7,216 nucleotides of DNA. Source: Planctomycetota bacterium. GTDB taxonomy: Bacteria; Planctomycetota; Phycisphaerae; Tepidisphaerales; Tepidisphaeraceae. The notes under the pieces are model-generated. The model was not told the DNA's origin. It did no database searches and worked only from the letters and a program-made list of their open reading frames with translations. The DNA lies in NCBI GenBank assembly GCA_029777755.1, contig JAKORQ010000254.1:1-7216 (forward strand), in the 5' to 3' direction. A program made the translations under genes and the position numbers. This document shows, one piece after another, positions 1 to 6,422 of this stretch (positions are counted from its first letter, which is position 1; each line of letters starts with the position of its first letter).

Positions 1-3
1 GGA

Positions 4-441
4 TCATTGCTTATTGACAACGGCCGCGTCGTGGCTCGAACTGGCTTCCATCACGCGCCTGGCGAAGGCGAATTTCAGCAGAGAGAAGATCACCACGTTG
101 GTGACCTGGATGATCAGGTAGTGGATCGGGAGATATCGCGTCGCCAGGCTGTATACCGCCCAGTCGCCGCAGCGGAAGGCCATGATCCCAAGCACAAACT
201 GCCAGAACTGCTGGAACAGTGGCCGATCGCTGGTGCGCTCAAAGACAAACCAGTAGCAGACGAAAAAGTTCACTACCACCTGGCACAGAAGCACGATCCC
301 ATAGGCGATCGCCTTGTTCATCTGCGCGTATTCCACCAGCAGGTAATTCAGCGGAAGCGCAAACAAAAACGAGGGCAACCCCGCCAGCAGGAAGCGCAAC
401 AGCTTCTCGACTACGCTGATTCTGCGCTTTTCAGCAGCCAC
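4..441 (-). CDS. GtrA-like polyprenyl-phosphate-sugar flippase, small four-helix membrane protein
   Basis: This 145-residue protein fits the GtrA family, thought to carry polyprenyl-phosphate-linked sugars across the inner membrane. Four hydrophobic helices can be seen at about residues 13-38, 43-66, 76-100 and 107-127. Helix 2 ends in NFFVCYWFVF (59-68), which resembles the family's conserved N-F-x-x-N-R-x-W-V-F, and helix 4 ends in the basic stretch KFAFARR. The frame stays open further upstream to an ATG at 540, but that part would encode a polar Arg/Ser-rich stretch lying inside the glycosyltransferase gene. I therefore chose the GTG at 441, which has GGGAG seven bases upstream and gives the family's usual length. 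The gene overlaps the end of the upstream glycosyltransferase gene by 11 bp. That pairing is the classical GtrB-GtrA arrangement and supports the call. Family membership is fairly sure; the flippase activity and its substrate are inferred. Confidence 0.85.
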   Translation of the reverse strand: MAAEKRRISVVEKLLRFLLAGLPSFLFALPLNYLLVEYAQMNKAIAYGIVLLCQVVVNFFVCYWFVFERTSDRPLFQQFWQFVLGIMAFRCGDWAVYSLATRYLPIHYLIIQVTNVVIFSLLKFAFARRVMEASSSHDAAVVNKQ

Positions 442-1396
442 GCTGATGCTCCCGGTAGAGGATCTTGCGCTGCAGGTAGACGTTCTCCTCGGCCAGTCGC
501 CGCTGCGACTTGGAGATCTCCCCCAGTATGCCCAGGGCATAGAGCAGCACGGATGTCATGCCCACAATCGAGAGCAGGATCAGCGACGGGATGTAGGTTC
601 GCTCCGGGTCCGGCTCGGCGAGGTAGACCAGGTAGATGAACCGCAGCCCCAGCAACATGGCCAATGCCAGGGTGATCGTCCCGAGCACCGAGAAAAACCG
701 TCCCGGGCGATACAGCACAAACATCGAGAGGATCGTGCTGCCGGACTTGTAGACGTACTGGCGAATGCTCTTGAACAGTCGCGAGTCCCTGGTCTTGGGA
801 TTTACGCGAATGTCCACGCTGTGCACGCGCAGGCCGCTGTTGCCGGCCTGGATTAGCGTCTCCATGCAGTAGGAGAAGCGCGTGTGGATGAAGATCCGCT
901 GGCAGGCTTCGCGGCTGAATGCCCGGAAGCCGGACGCGGCATCGCGCACCGTGGTCTTGGAGATTACCCGCAGCACGCTGCTGCCCAGCATCTGAAGGGC
1001 TTTCTTGACTATGCCAAACTCGGGATGGTCGATGATCGGCCGACATCCGACCACCAGGTCAGCCTCGCCGCGCAGGATCGGCTCGGTCAACTTGGGTATA
1101 TCAGCGCCGCAGTATTGGTTGTCACCATCGGTATTCACCACCACGTCCGCCCCCTGCGAAAGGGCATAGTCCACGCCCATCTTGAACGCTGTCGCCAGTC
1201 CGCGATTGCTCCCCAGGCGCAGCACGTGATGGACACCCAGTTCCCTGGCAAGCTCGGCCGTTCGATCGGTGCTGCCATCATCGATGACCAGATACTCCAC
1301 GCAGTCGAACCCGGGAACTTCGCGCGGCAGATCGGCTATCGTCGCCGGCAGCGTCTGTTCCTCGTTGAGACACGGAATCTGGATAATCAGCTTCAT
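431..1396 (-). CDS. Family 2 glycosyltransferase, polyprenyl-phosphate sugar synthase type (DPM1/GtrB-like)
   Basis: This 321-residue enzyme most likely moves a sugar from a nucleotide donor to undecaprenyl phosphate on the cytoplasmic face. The GT-A fold runs over residues 1 to about 215. It opens with IPCLNEEQTL (7-16), followed by the nucleotide-binding DDGSTDRT (39-46) and the metal-binding DGD at 90-92. Further on are DAASGFRAFSREA (152-164), the acceptor-side motif of DPM1-like enzymes, and PKTRDSRLF (200-208), the basic motif before the membrane part. Two membrane helices follow (about 234-260 and 269-291), then a charged cytoplasmic tail (293-321). GtrB and related undecaprenyl-phosphate sugar synthases have the same length and two-helix C-terminus. 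The ATG overlaps the upstream stop as ATGA, and no strong Shine-Dalgarno precedes it, so translation is probably coupled. Family and topology are sure; the sugar cannot be read from the sequence. Confidence 0.93.
   Translation of the reverse strand: MKLIIQIPCLNEEQTLPATIADLPREVPGFDCVEYLVIDDGSTDRTAELARELGVHHVLRLGSNRGLATAFKMGVDYALSQGADVVVNTDGDNQYCGADIPKLTEPILRGEADLVVGCRPIIDHPEFGIVKKALQMLGSSVLRVISKTTVRDAASGFRAFSREACQRIFIHTRFSYCMETLIQAGNSGLRVHSVDIRVNPKTRDSRLFKSIRQYVYKSGSTILSMFVLYRPGRFFSVLGTITLALAMLLGLRFIYLVYLAEPDPERTYIPSLILLSIVGMTSVLLYALGILGEISKSQRRLAEENVYLQRKILYREHQRGC
449..453 (-). promoter_or_regulatory. Ribosome binding site deciding the GTG start of the GtrA-like gene
   Basis: On the minus strand GGGAG lies seven bases before the GTG at 441. 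It is within the coding end of the upstream glycosyltransferase gene. It favours this internal GTG over the far-upstream ATG at 540. Confidence 0.6.
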
Positions 1397-2976
1397 GGTG
1401 CCGCACCCACTTCAGGCGTATAGACCGTCACAATGCTCAATGCCTCTTTGTCCCTGTTGATCTTCTCTTGCTTCTTCCATCCGCATACCAGGCGCAGGTC
1501 CTCGTGATGATGGCTGTCGGCACTGGCAACATGGCGCACGCTGGAGCGCGGGGCACGGCTCGGCGTCTCATTCTCATTGAGGCCGTAGAAGGTATCGGTT
1601 ACCTCGATTCGCCCCTCTGACCAGGCGATCCGGCGAGAGTACCTGAGGCCTCCCTCGCGCTTGAAGATCATGCGGTTCTTCAGCCGCGCGATTATCCGCC
1701 GGCCGAGGACCAGGCTGATGATGCGCAGCGCCATGTGCGTCCATGGAGAGGCAAGCGTCTCCTTGTGCTTCGGGGCGTGGCCGGTGATCTCTACTTCATT
1801 GGGCGACTGCCTGGCGGACCAGCCATCGCCCCACCAGTGAGTCACATACTCCCGGCCATCGTGCATCACGCGCCAGCCGAAATCGGCCAGCGTCCGACCT
1901 TCATGCCATGCCTGGAATATACCACCCTTCTTGGTGCTGATCGCCAGTTCCGTCTGGCCCGCGCCGGCCAGCAGATGCCCAGACCGCGAGAAGTAGCCAT
2001 GCTTCACCTGCACTGTAGCCTGCGCCATCTGCTTGAGCAGCGGGATGCTGCGGATCAGCGAATGGCCGATGTAGTGGCACCAGTAGCGATCGTCGATCGC
2101 GTGGGCAAAGTGATCGGGCGACGCCAGCGTTCCCCAGGCGCGCTGTAGGATCGACGAGGCGATCTGGGCGTCTTGCCCACCATGGGCAAGGAAACGGGCA
2201 ATGCCGTAGGGAACGATGTAGTCGGTGTTGCGGGCATTGTGCATGCCCGCACCGCGCGACGGCAGTTGCGTGAACGGCTGTATGAACCGCATCGCCCGGC
2301 TGGCCGAGGTGATGTAATCCTCATCCCCCGTGGCATCATACAGATCCCACAGGCAGTCCATCGTCACCGCGAGATAGCCCAGGTCAGGTCCGCCGTACTC
2401 GACAAACCAACCTTCATCCGTCTGTAGCGCCAGGGTGTCGCGCTTGAGGCGCTGAAGGTCATCCCCTGGGACCAGATCTGGTGCGACTTTCGCAACCCAC
2501 GCGGCCGCCGCGAGACCTGCTACCTGCTGATTGGCCGCCTGCGCCTCAAAACGCCGCACCAGTTGCCTCGCGGCCACCTTCAATCCCGGCATGACCGCGT
2601 CAGCCGACACTGCGCCGGCATGCACCAGCTTGGCGATGGCGAGCGCTGAAAACGCCAGCGGCGGATACCCCTGCTCCCACGGGTAGTACTCCTCGAATGC
2701 CCCCTTCCTGATTGCACGCGCATTCCAGAAGCGGCAACTGCCGGCGGCTATCTGTCGCGCTTCGCCCGGCAACAGACCAATGTCGGCCGCGCACCACAGG
2801 GCATACCCGCCCTGCTGCAGGATGATCGAGGGAAAATCGCGAATCTTGTAGTGCCACCAGTTACGGTCAAAACAGCCATAGCATACCGATCCCGGGTCGC
2901 GGCAGACCTGCGTCAGCATCCTTGGCAGGAGGCGCTGGGCATAGGCATACAGCATCTGCTCCAGTGATTCGCTCAT
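1393..2976 (-). CDS. Putative alpha/alpha-toroid polysaccharide lyase- or hydrolase-like protein
   Basis: This 527-residue protein has no signal peptide and no membrane helix, so it is probably cytoplasmic. Residues 1 to about 320 are helical and rich in aromatic and Gly-Pro turns (FDRNWWHYKIRDFPS 36-50, EYYPWEQGYPPLAFS 96-110, EYGGPDLGYL 193-202). This pattern is typical of alpha/alpha-barrel enzymes acting on uronate-containing or other polysaccharides. The rest (about 325-527) looks beta-rich with repeated Gly/His/Trp turns, such as YVTHWWGDGW (377-386), as in heparinase II/III-like enzymes with a C-terminal beta-sandwich. Polar residues in GMHNARNTDY (244-253) and CHYIGHSLIR (300-309) are candidates for the active site; this is inference. 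The start is the ATG at 2976, overlapping the upstream stop as ATGA and preceded by GGGAG. I do not recognise a named family. The gene itself is certain, the fold likely, the activity unknown; an epimerase or a non-catalytic scaffold is possible. Confidence 0.7.
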   Translation of the reverse strand: MSESLEQMLYAYAQRLLPRMLTQVCRDPGSVCYGCFDRNWWHYKIRDFPSIILQQGGYALWCAADIGLLPGEARQIAAGSCRFWNARAIRKGAFEEYYPWEQGYPPLAFSALAIAKLVHAGAVSADAVMPGLKVAARQLVRRFEAQAANQQVAGLAAAAWVAKVAPDLVPGDDLQRLKRDTLALQTDEGWFVEYGGPDLGYLAVTMDCLWDLYDATGDEDYITSASRAMRFIQPFTQLPSRGAGMHNARNTDYIVPYGIARFLAHGGQDAQIASSILQRAWGTLASPDHFAHAIDDRYWCHYIGHSLIRSIPLLKQMAQATVQVKHGYFSRSGHLLAGAGQTELAISTKKGGIFQAWHEGRTLADFGWRVMHDGREYVTHWWGDGWSARQSPNEVEITGHAPKHKETLASPWTHMALRIISLVLGRRIIARLKNRMIFKREGGLRYSRRIAWSEGRIEVTDTFYGLNENETPSRAPRSSVRHVASADSHHHEDLRLVCGWKKQEKINRDKEALSIVTVYTPEVGAAP

Positions 2977-4319
2977 GCCTTCTCCCCCCCAATAACCACA
3001 CGGAAATCAGATAGCCCCTTGCGCTTCGTTGGCTTGCTGGCCGCCTTCCATCCCTTGCGCAGGTTGTCAAACAACGGCCCGATGATGCGCTCCGGTATGT
3101 GGCTGACAATCCAGCGGGCAATACCGGTGCGGCCAACCGCGAAGATACCGCTGATGACGATCTCGACGAAGATGCGCGACGTTGGAACATTGGCCGGCCG
3201 ATAGCCGTAATCGGGAGCAGCCCGACCGGTCTTGCGCCGCCAGCGATTGCGCAGATACCCGCCTCGCTTCTTGAAGTCCAGCATGTGGCCATGCATCTCC
3301 GAGGCCTTAAGTGGCTGCTCCTCCTGCAGCGCCAGCAGCATTCTCTCATGCATCTCGCTGATGATCGCTTCCATCTCGGCGGTCCGCGTAACGATGACGG
3401 AATGCCCGCCGCCCTGTGCCTCGAGCTTGGGCGACCAGGCATCACCCACCGCCAGGTCGGCAAACTCGTTGGCGAAATCCATGCTCTGCAGGCTCGCGTG
3501 CGTCACATAGAACGGGATGAGGAAGTTGTAATAGACCTTTTTCGTGCGAACCACTTTGCCCGAGCCCGTCTTGATCTCCAGGTAGCCAGGCCATTCACCC
3601 GCCCGCCACTTCAGCGAGGTTATCGGGTCGTCAGCGCCGATCCCCTTGGAACGCAAAAATGCCCGTATCGCGGCCGGGTAAAGCGCCGTCCCGGTATACG
3701 GCCCAACGACGTACTTGATCTGGTTCGCCTGTGGATGCCCGCCTGCCTGCAGTTTTCGCAAAGCGGCCGACTGCTCCGGCAGACAGGTGATGGCATAGCG
3801 CTTCCCCGGCTCGAGTTGCCGCAGGATGTCGAGCATGGAGACCGGGATGTAAACCGACTGGGCACACTCCAGGACTTCCGCTGTCATATGACATATGACC
3901 GCGCGGGCCTCTGCCGGCGTGGGCACACCCTGCCTTGCCGCGATCACGCCGTCCACCCGGCCGGTCTCCAGCAGGTGGATGAGCACGCGGGTAAGGACGC
4001 CGCCGGATGCCCCGGCCCGGCGGATCGACTCGTCCGCGGCATAGCCCGTCCACACCTTTTGCGCTATCCCGGTCAGCCAGTTCTCCGGATGCCGGCCATA
4101 GTGCACCATGTACATGTCAGGGTAGTTGAGCCGATATGCCGGGCAGGCTTCGATTGCCAACTCCGGCAGTTGCTCCCCGGCGGGAAAGGATGGCACCGGC
4201 CCAGTGTCGGTATAACGCATCTCACCGCCCCGGGAGCAGGCAACACACGCCCCGCAGCCAATGCACAGCCCGGGCTTGATGACGTGACGTTCCAGTCTGG
4301 TCGCAACTGATTCAGGCAT
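2973..4319 (-). CDS. FrhB/FdhB-family iron-sulfur flavoprotein-like oxidoreductase, core cluster cysteines missing
   Basis: This 448-residue protein belongs to the family of F420-reducing hydrogenase beta subunits, whose bacterial members often sit in polysaccharide loci with unknown reactions. The N-terminus has a ferredoxin-like motif CIGCGACVAC (C19, C22, C25, C28) plus a Cys-Pro at 59-60. The FrhB N-domain follows with RAGASGGVLTRVL (101-113), and then the core domain with QSVYIPVSMLDIL (154-166), LPEQSAALRKL (180-190), DFANEFADLAVGDAW (281-295) and GGHSVIVTRT (304-313). In archaeal FrhB the core [4Fe-4S] cluster is held by cysteines in the PCQ motif, in a Y-C site and in a CxxC before the aspartate. 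Here these positions read E182, T209, S276 and S279. The C-terminus (380-435) is hydrophobic then basic and may touch the membrane. The ATG at 4319 overlaps the upstream gene by 8 bp and has no clear Shine-Dalgarno. Family membership is firm; the substrate and electron donor are unknown. Confidence 0.87.
   Translation of the reverse strand: MPESVATRLERHVIKPGLCIGCGACVACSRGGEMRYTDTGPVPSFPAGEQLPELAIEACPAYRLNYPDMYMVHYGRHPENWLTGIAQKVWTGYAADESIRRAGASGGVLTRVLIHLLETGRVDGVIAARQGVPTPAEARAVICHMTAEVLECAQSVYIPVSMLDILRQLEPGKRYAITCLPEQSAALRKLQAGGHPQANQIKYVVGPYTGTALYPAAIRAFLRSKGIGADDPITSLKWRAGEWPGYLEIKTGSGKVVRTKKVYYNFLIPFYVTHASLQSMDFANEFADLAVGDAWSPKLEAQGGGHSVIVTRTAEMEAIISEMHERMLLALQEEQPLKASEMHGHMLDFKKRGGYLRNRWRRKTGRAAPDYGYRPANVPTSRIFVEIVISGIFAVGRTGIARWIVSHIPERIIGPLFDNLRKGWKAASKPTKRKGLSDFRVVIGGEKA
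2982..2986 (-). promoter_or_regulatory. Ribosome binding site for the toroid-like gene
   Basis: On the minus strand GGGAG ends five bases before the ATG at 2976. Its G residues are the downstream end of a run of seven Gs (2984-2990), which also forms the Gly-Gly codons near the 3' end of the FrhB-like gene. Confidence 0.6.
3883..3899. repeat. 17-bp perfect palindrome inside the FrhB-like gene
   Basis: Two 8-base arms, GTCATATG and CATATGAC, flank a single central A. The AT-rich word stands out in GC-rich coding sequence and encodes about residues 141-146 (VICHMT). It may be a chance codon combination. No second copy was noticed in the window. Confidence 0.4.
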
Positions 4320-6348
4320 GGTTCGATACTGCTACCGCGGGATCAGGGTCCGTGTCGGGCTTTTTCTTGAGGAAAACGTTGAAGATCTCACGCGCGCCGC
4401 CGTGGATCAGCAGCATGGCGCCGCCAAGCATGGCCGGCACAACTGCGAAGGTATAGCGCGGCTGATGCCCGTGCCAGCCGGTTGCGTCGATGATGGTGAA
4501 CAGTCCCAGTCGGCTCAATACCGCAGCCGCCAGCAGCAGGCTGCAGCAGAGCCAAAGGCCATTCACCTTCCTCCGTCGCAGAAGCAGGGCCACGGCCGAT
4601 ATTCCCAGGCCGGTATACACGATGCCGGGCAATACCGTCCGGTACGTTTTGTCCAGCCAGCGCCGGATTCCCAGTCGCAGCGTCGGTTCGGGCAGTTGCA
4701 CCTCGGCCGACTTGATATCGACCCTGATACTCTTACCGGCCTCGGGAAAACCAAACTGCTGCTGGCGCTGCGGCACCGGTCGGCGCGAATAGTAGACCTT
4801 GTTTTCCGGCATCTGCACGCGCCACTGGATCATCGTCGATGGATTGGCCCCGTTTATCTCAACCTCAAATGGCGAAACGTACTGCGGCGGCGATGTATCA
4901 GGAACTCGCCTGGAATCAAGGTCGATCTTGGCCAGCGCCAGGGACCCGGCGCCATTGAGGATGTGCAACGATCGCGGCCGGACACCGTTGGTGATCAACT
5001 CTCCACTGAACTTCGCGATCGACTTGCCAGCCAGACCCTTGCGCCGCAGTGCAACGCGATCGAATGCTTCAGACACATTTGCCGTCACATCCGATGAATC
5101 CACCAGCGTATTTATGCCTTCATGGTTCCGGCAGATGCGCTGCCAGACCATCTGGAAGGAAGCGGGAAGCCGTGGAATCCATCGCCCGTAGTCAGGATCG
5201 AGGTAACTGCTTATCACCAGCCGGCCGGGAATCTTCCCGTCCTCGATTGCCTGCCTGATCTCCCTTGCGATCTGGGCGTAGAACGCATCGGCATCCGCGA
5301 TGGAAGTGTACTTCCCCGCACGATACGCCGCCTCGCGCAGCGCCCAATGGTTGTAGCCGGAGATTATCTCGCCGGGTGGAAGACTCGCCCGCCGTTGCCG
5401 AGTCACTTTGTGCCAGCGGTCCCCAACCTGGCCATCCAAATACGTCTGTAGTTCCCGCAAAGAAGGGCTGACCTCATATGCCATGGCGAGGCTGGTACGA
5501 CTGATGGTCACGTAATCGATCTTTTCGGGGGCGTCGATACTGGTCAGCGCCGTCATCATGCTGGCGTGGCCGGGGGCGCTCAGATCATTGGTCGCGTACA
5601 CGCCATAGACGCGGTAATTGACGTACTTCACCAGGTGCGTCACCGCGAGCATCACGACCAGGGGCACGATCACCACCCTGACGCCGCCCCACACCGAGGG
5701 CAGAAATCCCTGTCGGTTTGCCATCGCCCGCAGGAAAAGCAGCCCCGCGAGGCATGCCAGCAGCCCATGCGCCATCATCCCGCCTTCACCACGGTTGAGG
5801 GCAAACAGCGACGCGAATATGCCAGTCACCACGCCCCAGCGAATGGTTCGGCCGGTGCATAACAACATGATCAGCGAGCCACACAAGGCCGTCATCAGTG
5901 GCACGGCAAAGGCGTCGCTGAGAATCAGGGAAAATACGCGGAAAGCCTCGGGCAAGAATGCGATCACCACGAAAGTAAGCCACGCCCACAACCGCGGCAT
6001 GCCGACATGCCTCAGGGCGTAGACCAGCAGCAGTGCCGACGAGACAAATGCAAGATCAATTGCGATGCGCTGCGGGATGCCAAGATTCTGGTTCATCCAC
6101 AGCCACAATGGATAGGCAGGCGGACGGATCGCCGAAAGGTGATTTTGCGTCTCGACGCCCCAGTACGCCACCTCTGCCGACTTCACGAACCACAGGTCGT
6201 CGTACGCCGCATGACGCGCGCGGATATCTTCGTCGGCCGTCAACCACATTCGCAGGAATGCGGTAAGCAGGAGCGCAGCGATATACAGAAATCGGCCGCA
6301 CTGCGGCCGCCCTGATTGCTGCTGCTCAAGATCCACCACAGGCGTCAT
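4312..6348 (-). CDS. GT-C-like multi-spanning membrane glycosyltransferase candidate with an internal extracytoplasmic domain
   Basis: This 678-residue protein has about seven membrane helices (roughly 18-36, 96-112, 118-134, 139-164, 171-185, 190-208 and 222-240). A soluble stretch of about 330 residues (241-570) follows, then three more helices (571-591, 596-621, 630-650). Basic residues in alternate loops (RHVGMPR, GRTIR, RRRK 591-594, KKK 660-662) place the N- and C-termini inside and the large domain outside. The first outer loop carries AYDDLWFVKSAEVAYWG (48-64), with D50/D51 where GT-C enzymes (GT39/GT83, ArnT-like) keep catalytic acidic residues. R186 and E188 face the same side. The last outer loop has GWHGHQPRY (624-632). 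Such enzymes transfer sugars from polyprenyl phosphate on the periplasmic side, which suits the GtrB/GtrA-like genes downstream. The ATG lacks a clear Shine-Dalgarno; GTG codons 4 and 5 are alternatives. Topology is well supported. The transferase role is inferred and the acceptor is unknown. Confidence 0.75.
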   Translation of the reverse strand: MTPVVDLEQQQSGRPQCGRFLYIAALLLTAFLRMWLTADEDIRARHAAYDDLWFVKSAEVAYWGVETQNHLSAIRPPAYPLWLWMNQNLGIPQRIAIDLAFVSSALLLVYALRHVGMPRLWAWLTFVVIAFLPEAFRVFSLILSDAFAVPLMTALCGSLIMLLCTGRTIRWGVVTGIFASLFALNRGEGGMMAHGLLACLAGLLFLRAMANRQGFLPSVWGGVRVVIVPLVVMLAVTHLVKYVNYRVYGVYATNDLSAPGHASMMTALTSIDAPEKIDYVTISRTSLAMAYEVSPSLRELQTYLDGQVGDRWHKVTRQRRASLPPGEIISGYNHWALREAAYRAGKYTSIADADAFYAQIAREIRQAIEDGKIPGRLVISSYLDPDYGRWIPRLPASFQMVWQRICRNHEGINTLVDSSDVTANVSEAFDRVALRRKGLAGKSIAKFSGELITNGVRPRSLHILNGAGSLALAKIDLDSRRVPDTSPPQYVSPFEVEINGANPSTMIQWRVQMPENKVYYSRRPVPQRQQQFGFPEAGKSIRVDIKSAEVQLPEPTLRLGIRRWLDKTYRTVLPGIVYTGLGISAVALLLRRRKVNGLWLCCSLLLAAAVLSRLGLFTIIDATGWHGHQPRYTFAVVPAMLGGAMLLIHGGAREIFNVFLKKKPDTDPDPAVAVSNHA

Positions 6349-6422
6349 TTCGGCGTATGCTATGGGATAGCCAAGGCAGACTCAAGCAGGGCAATTCCGG
6401 CCGAAGCACCAGCAAATTTCCC
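6349..6422 (-). other. 74-bp gap between the two paralogous membrane protein genes
   Basis: This is the only spacer in the window. On the minus strand it begins GGGAAATTTGC and contains GCTAT-CCC-ATAGC (6371-6359), a weak five-pair hairpin about ten bases before the next ATG. There is no T-run after it, so a terminator is unlikely, and I see no convincing promoter boxes. The downstream gene is probably transcribed through from upstream. Confidence 0.5.

Noticed and set aside
305..312. GCGATCGC-like octamer as a sign of cyanobacterial origin
   Set aside because: I noticed only one near-complete copy in about 7 kb, too few for the highly iterated palindrome of cyanobacteria, and such words arise easily in GC-rich coding sequence.
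442..540. Upstream extension of the GtrA-like gene to the ATG at 540
   Set aside because: The added 33 residues are polar and Arg/Ser-rich, lie fully inside the GT2 gene, and make the protein longer than its family; the GTG at 441 has a well-placed GGGAG.
7..639. 210-codon open frame on the plus strand
   Set aside because: It is antisense to the GtrA-like gene and the end of the GT2 gene, has low-complexity Arg/Gln/Pro-rich content, and both opposite genes have clear family motifs.
3099..4310. 403-codon open frame on the plus strand
   Set aside because: It lies entirely antisense to the FrhB-like gene, its translation is rich in Arg/His/Pro without any recognisable motif, and long antisense frames are expected in GC-rich coding DNA.
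6359..6371. Hairpin GCTAT-CCC-ATAGC as a transcription terminator
   Set aside because: The stem has only five pairs, no T-run follows, and it sits about ten bases before the next start codon; genes on both sides are paralogues that look co-transcribed.
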